This document shows positions 60,676 to 64,000 of a DNA stretch of 64,000 nucleotides, in pieces. Source of the stretch: Flavobacterium sp. GTDB taxonomy: Bacteria > Bacteroidota > Bacteroidia > Flavobacteriales > Flavobacteriaceae. Under the pieces are notes generated by a model. The model made no database searches, was not told the DNA's origin, and was given only the letters and a program-made list of their open reading frames with translations. The translations under genes and the position numbers were made by a program. How positions within the stretch are numbered: position 1 is the stretch's first letter; each line of letters opens with the position of its first letter. The stretch spans positions 1 through 64,000 of the forward strand of contig NZ_JAHEBT010000001.1 in NCBI RefSeq assembly GCF_024642105.1, written 5' to 3'.

Positions 60676-61608
60676 ATGTCGAAGGCGATAGAAAGTAGGC
60701 TTTTAAAAGTACCCATACTAAGGAATTTAGTTCAGGTGTTACAACGAATCAAATTACCTTGGTTAGAGGGTTTGTCGTTGTATGATTTGATGGAGTTGTA
60801 TATTCTTGGAATAGTAGAAGGTGGTTTGACCTATCACGCTAGTGCGGTCGCTTTTAGTTTCTTTATGGCTTTGTTTCCTTTTGCCTTATTTATCTTGAAC
60901 TTGATTCCGTATATTCCGATTGAAGGTTTTCAATCTGATTTTTTGGAATTTGTAAAGGAGGGCGTGCCTCCTAATACCTATGATGCTATCTATAAAATTA
61001 TTAGTGATATTTTAAATAATAGCCATTCAGGCTTATTGTCTTCAGGATTTTTATTGTCGATTTTTTTAATGGCCAATGGTATTTCGGGCATCTTGGGAGG
61101 TTTTGAATCTTCTAAACACGTTTTGGTTAAACGTGGTTTTTTACATCAATATGTAGTGGCTTTAGGCATATCAATGGTATTGTCTATTTTGTTAATTGTA
61201 ACAGTGGCTGCAATCGTTATTTTTGAGGTGATTATTCAACAAACGATTATTCAAGATGTGTTGAATGATCAAGTGCCCTTAATAGAAATGGGACGTTATG
61301 CGTTCGTAATTTTGATGATATTAATTACAAGTTCGATTTTGCTTCGTTTTGGAACAAAACAATTTCATAAACCTCGTTTTATTAGTATAGGTTCTGTTTT
61401 TACCACAATCTTAATTATTATTTCGTCTTATTTTTTCGGAATTTGGGTAATTAAATTTTCTAAATACAACGAGCTATACGGTTCAATTGGAACCTTGTTG
61501 ATTTTGATGTTTTACATTTGGATTAACTGTATGATTCTTTTGTTAGGGTTCGAATTGAATGCTACTATTGCCAAATTGAAAAAACAAAACGCAGCCCAAT
61601 TATCATAA
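60676..61608 (+). CDS. YihY/BrkB-family membrane protein
   Basis: 310 residues with about six hydrophobic segments. LTYHASAVAFSFFMALFPFALFIL and the last segments LYGSIGTLLILMFYIWINCMILLLGFELNA are diagnostic. Once named ribonuclease BN by mistake; the true function of the family is unresolved. It begins one base after nadC, so it is co-transcribed with it, and a DUF2147 gene follows by 17 bases. Confidence 0.92.
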   Translation: MSKAIESRLLKVPILRNLVQVLQRIKLPWLEGLSLYDLMELYILGIVEGGLTYHASAVAFSFFMALFPFALFILNLIPYIPIEGFQSDFLEFVKEGVPPNTYDAIYKIISDILNNSHSGLLSSGFLLSIFLMANGISGILGGFESSKHVLVKRGFLHQYVVALGISMVLSILLIVTVAAIVIFEVIIQQTIIQDVLNDQVPLIEMGRYAFVILMILITSSILLRFGTKQFHKPRFISIGSVFTTILIIISSYFFGIWVIKFSKYNELYGSIGTLLILMFYIWINCMILLLGFELNATIAKLKKQNAAQLS

Positions 61609-61625
61609 CTCAATCCAATTTTAAT

Positions 61626-62051
61626 ATGTATAAATTTTGTGTTCTTTTATTGTTTGTGTTTTTCTCAATTAATGTGAATTCTCAATCTATTCTTGGCAAA
61701 TGGAAAACTATTGATGATGAAACAGGAGAAGCTAAGTCTATTGTTGAAGTGTTTTCTAAATCAGGAAAAATCTATGCAAAAGTTGTCGAAGTATTGGATT
61801 TAGGTCATAAAAATAGTTTGTGCCAAAAGTGTGCTGACGAAGATAAAAACAAACCCATTTTAGGTTTAACTATCATCAAAGGCTTGTCAAAAGACGGTTC
61901 TGAATACAATTCGGGTGAAATCTTGGATCCTAAAAACGGGAAGTTGTACAAATGCGCACTTTCTTTGGAAACAAAAGATAAACTTAAGGTTCGTGGTTAT
62001 ATTGGTTTTTCGCTATTGGGAAGAACGCAATATTGGCATCGAGTTAATTAA
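61626..62051 (+). CDS. DUF2147 secreted protein
   Basis: 141 residues with a signal peptide (1-19, ending NVNSQ). SILGKWKTIDDETGEAKSIVEV, the Cys pair in LCQKCADEDKNKPILG and LKVRGYIGFSLLGRTQYWHRV match DUF2147, a lipocalin-like beta domain of unknown function. Third gene after nadC and yihY; priA begins 14 bases after its stop. Confidence 0.88.
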   Translation: MYKFCVLLLFVFFSINVNSQSILGKWKTIDDETGEAKSIVEVFSKSGKIYAKVVEVLDLGHKNSLCQKCADEDKNKPILGLTIIKGLSKDGSEYNSGEILDPKNGKLYKCALSLETKDKLKVRGYIGFSLLGRTQYWHRVN

Positions 62052-62065
62052 TTTACAATCAATAG

Positions 62066-64000
62066 ATGTATTTTGTCGAAGTAATTTTACCGCTTTCACT
62101 TGCTAAAACCTTTACGTATAAGGTTTCAGAAGCTGAATTTCATTTTGTGAAAAATGGGATGAGGGTGGTGGTGCCTTTCGGTAAAAGTAAAATGTACACG
62201 GCTTTAATTATCGATAAGCATCAAAATGAGCCATCGCTGTATGAAGCCAAAGAAATTGATCAAATACTAGATGAAAAACCGATTGTAACTGAATTTCAAA
62301 TTGCACATTGGCAATGGATTGCGAGCTATTATATGTGCGCAATTGGTGATGTGTATCGAGGCGCTATGCCAAGTGCTTTGTTATTAGAAAGTGAAACGAT
62401 TATTTCGCAAAAACAATCTGTTGTGGTAGACGAAAGTTTGCTTTCGGATGAAGAGTTTTTAATCTATCAAGCCTTGCAACAACAAAGTTCGTTACGTATT
62501 CAAGATATTACGGCTATTTTGAACAAGAAAAATATTTTCCCTGTTGTTCAGAAATTGATAGACAAAAATATTTTAGTGCTTCAAGAAGAAGTACAAGAAT
62601 TGTATAAGCCTAAATTAGTTCGCTATGTGCGACTGCATTCCCAATATGATTCTAATTCGGGCTTGAGTGAATTGTTGGAAACACTAAAAAGCGCCTCCAA
62701 ACAAAGAGAAATTGTATTGACTTATTTTCAGTTGAACGCAGCAGAGAAAAAGCCAATTTCGGTTAAGCAATTAGTAGAAACTGCAAATTCAACATCGTCA
62801 ATCGTAAAAGCATTGATTGAAAAAGAAATACTAGAAGAGTACTTTATTCAAGAAGACAGGATTAATTTTAGCGGCAATGCTCAAGAAGCAGCTTTGCAAT
62901 TGAGTGTAGCACAACAGCAAGCTTATGATCAGATTAATGAACGTTTTGAATCAAAAGAGGTTTGTTTATTACATGGAGTGACTTCAAGTGGAAAAACAGA
63001 AATTTACATTAAGCTAATCGAAGAACAAATAGCGACAGGAAAGCAAGTAGTGTATCTTTTGCCGGAAATTGCTTTAACCACGCAGTTAGTCGGTCGTTTA
63101 CGAGCCTATTTTGGAGACAAGGTAGGTGTGTATCATTCAAAATACAGCAATAATGAACGTGTTGAATTGTGGAAACAAGTTTTGGAACATTCTCCTAAAG
63201 CGCAAATAGTAATAGGAGCGAGGTCAGCCTTGTTTTTACCTTTTTCTAATTTGAGTTTGGTTATTGTGGATGAAGAACACGAACAAACCTTTAAACAGGT
63301 AGATCCTGCACCAAGGTACCACGCCCGAGATGCAGCAATAGTTTTAGCAAATGCGCATAAGGCTAAAGTGCTTCTGGGTTCGGCAACGCCAAGTCTTGAA
63401 TCGTATTTTAATGCGCAATCAGATAAATATGGTTTGGTCGAAATTACGGAACGTTACGGAAATGTTCAGTTGCCAGAAATTGAGTTAGTCGATTTAAAAG
63501 ACAGTTACTTCCGTAAAAAAATGACCGGACATTTTAGTGATTCGTTAATTGAAGCCATCACTACCGCTTTGTCATTAGGAGAACAAGTGATTTTATTTCA
63601 AAATAGAAGAGGATATTCGCCTATAATGGAATGTCTTACTTGTGGTAACGTACCGCAATGCCAGCAATGTGATGTAAGTTTGACCTATCATAAACACAAA
63701 AATCAGTTGCGTTGTCATTATTGTGGCTATTCAATGGCAAAGCCAACGCATTGTCACAGTTGTTCGAGTATCGATTTGGCTACCAAAGGTTTGGGTACGG
63801 AACAAATCGAACAAGAATTACTTACTATTTTTCCTAATGCCAAAATTGGAAGGATGGATCAAGATACCACCAGAGGTAAGTTTGGGTTTGAAAAAATCAT
63901 TGATAGTTTTAAAAATCAAGAAATAGAGATTTTAGTTGGAACCCAAATGTTAGCGAAAGGTTTGGATTTTAATAACGTGAGTTTGGTAGGTATTATGAAC
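62066..64000 (+). CDS. priA: Primosomal protein N' PriA, C-terminus beyond window
   Basis: Open from ATG 62066 (MYFVEVILPLSLAKTF) to the end of the window, 645 residues of an expected 800 or so. The N-terminal DNA-binding region is followed by helicase motifs: Walker A HGVTSSGKTE (about 306-315), DEEH box IVDEEHEQ, GSATPSLES and a zinc-binding part with paired cysteines (CLTCGN, CQQCD, CHYCG, CHSC). PriA reloads the replicative helicase at stalled forks. It is the fourth gene of the nadC run. Confidence 0.96.
   Translation, partial: MYFVEVILPLSLAKTFTYKVSEAEFHFVKNGMRVVVPFGKSKMYTALIIDKHQNEPSLYEAKEIDQILDEKPIVTEFQIAHWQWIASYYMCAIGDVYRGAMPSALLLESETIISQKQSVVVDESLLSDEEFLIYQALQQQSSLRIQDITAILNKKNIFPVVQKLIDKNILVLQEEVQELYKPKLVRYVRLHSQYDSNSGLSELLETLKSASKQREIVLTYFQLNAAEKKPISVKQLVETANSTSSIVKALIEKEILEEYFIQEDRINFSGNAQEAALQLSVAQQQAYDQINERFESKEVCLLHGVTSSGKTEIYIKLIEEQIATGKQVVYLLPEIALTTQLVGRLRAYFGDKVGVYHSKYSNNERVELWKQVLEHSPKAQIVIGARSALFLPFSNLSLVIVDEEHEQTFKQVDPAPRYHARDAAIVLANAHKAKVLLGSATPSLESYFNAQSDKYGLVEITERYGNVQLPEIELVDLKDSYFRKKMTGHFSDSLIEAITTALSLGEQVILFQNRRGYSPIMECLTCGNVPQCQQCDVSLTYHKHKNQLRCHYCGYSMAKPTHCHSCSSIDLATKGLGTEQIEQELLTIFPNAKIGRMDQDTTRGKFGFEKIIDSFKNQEIEILVGTQMLAKGLDFNNVSLVGIMN

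Overview
The window looks like a chromosomal segment of a Flavobacterium or close relative (Bacteroidota). It is AT-rich. Several genes are preceded by the Bacteroidota -7 promoter element TAnnTTTG. The gene content and order (ftsK-lolA-lptF-ribBA, panB/rluA, Bacteroidota-type tyrosine integrase, DUF4248) fit that group.

Region 1, bases 1-10902, is the right-hand part of an integrative element sitting at the 3' end of tRNA-Ser(UGA) (10903-10987, minus strand). From left to right it holds three parts. (a) A tightly packed minus-strand operon (<1-5603) of nine genes, none a confident match to a named phage family: small beta-rich proteins, several with membrane segments, and a large protein with a transglutaminase-like Cys/His/Asp triad. 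I infer, without proof, a structural module of a tailless, membrane-containing virus-like element. (b) A two-gene Hachiman anti-phage system (hamA, hamB) on the plus strand. (c) A DUF4248 protein and a tyrosine integrase. The Hachiman pair is bounded exactly like an integron gene cassette: GTTAGGC lies 25 bases before hamA, and a 113-base attC-like imperfect palindrome (GCCTAAC ... GTTAAAT) starts just after the hamB stop. The cassette has almost no room for its own promoter. Between integrase and tRNA lie three copies of TAGAC-N5-TAGAC, spaced 73 bases apart, which look like integrase or excisionase binding sites.

Region 2, 10988-26679, is ordinary chromosome on the minus strand: ftsK-lolA-lptF-type permease-ribBA (the cyclohydrolase half of RibBA has lost its zinc cysteines); dgkA and tpx; ahpC with two upstream palindromes; a thioredoxin with a small partner; and a five-gene operon (sodium symporter, anmK, digH-like glycosidase, ampG, nagZ) that reads as a peptidoglycan-recycling pathway.

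Region 3, 26680-41840, is mostly plus strand: a large FAD/Fe-S D-2-hydroxyacid dehydrogenase, an amino-acid permease, lpdA, pabB (probably with a TTG start), tilS, dsbD, an ammonium transporter and the ComM/YifB ATPase.

Region 4, 41837-64000, mixes metabolic and housekeeping genes: aldehyde dehydrogenase, a RluA-type pseudouridine synthase and panB separated by an S23-type four-helix-bundle gene, L-serine dehydratase, a split YeeE/YedE thiosulfate-type transporter, clpS, prmA, tpiA, a TlpA-like protein next to a DoxX/MauE-type membrane protein, a duplicated DUF1599 protein, folP, rlmH, a second ammonium transporter, nadC, and the 5' part of priA, which runs off the end. Small palindromic interspersed repeats and a 14-base tandem repeat lie in intergenic gaps near prmA/tpiA and rlmH.
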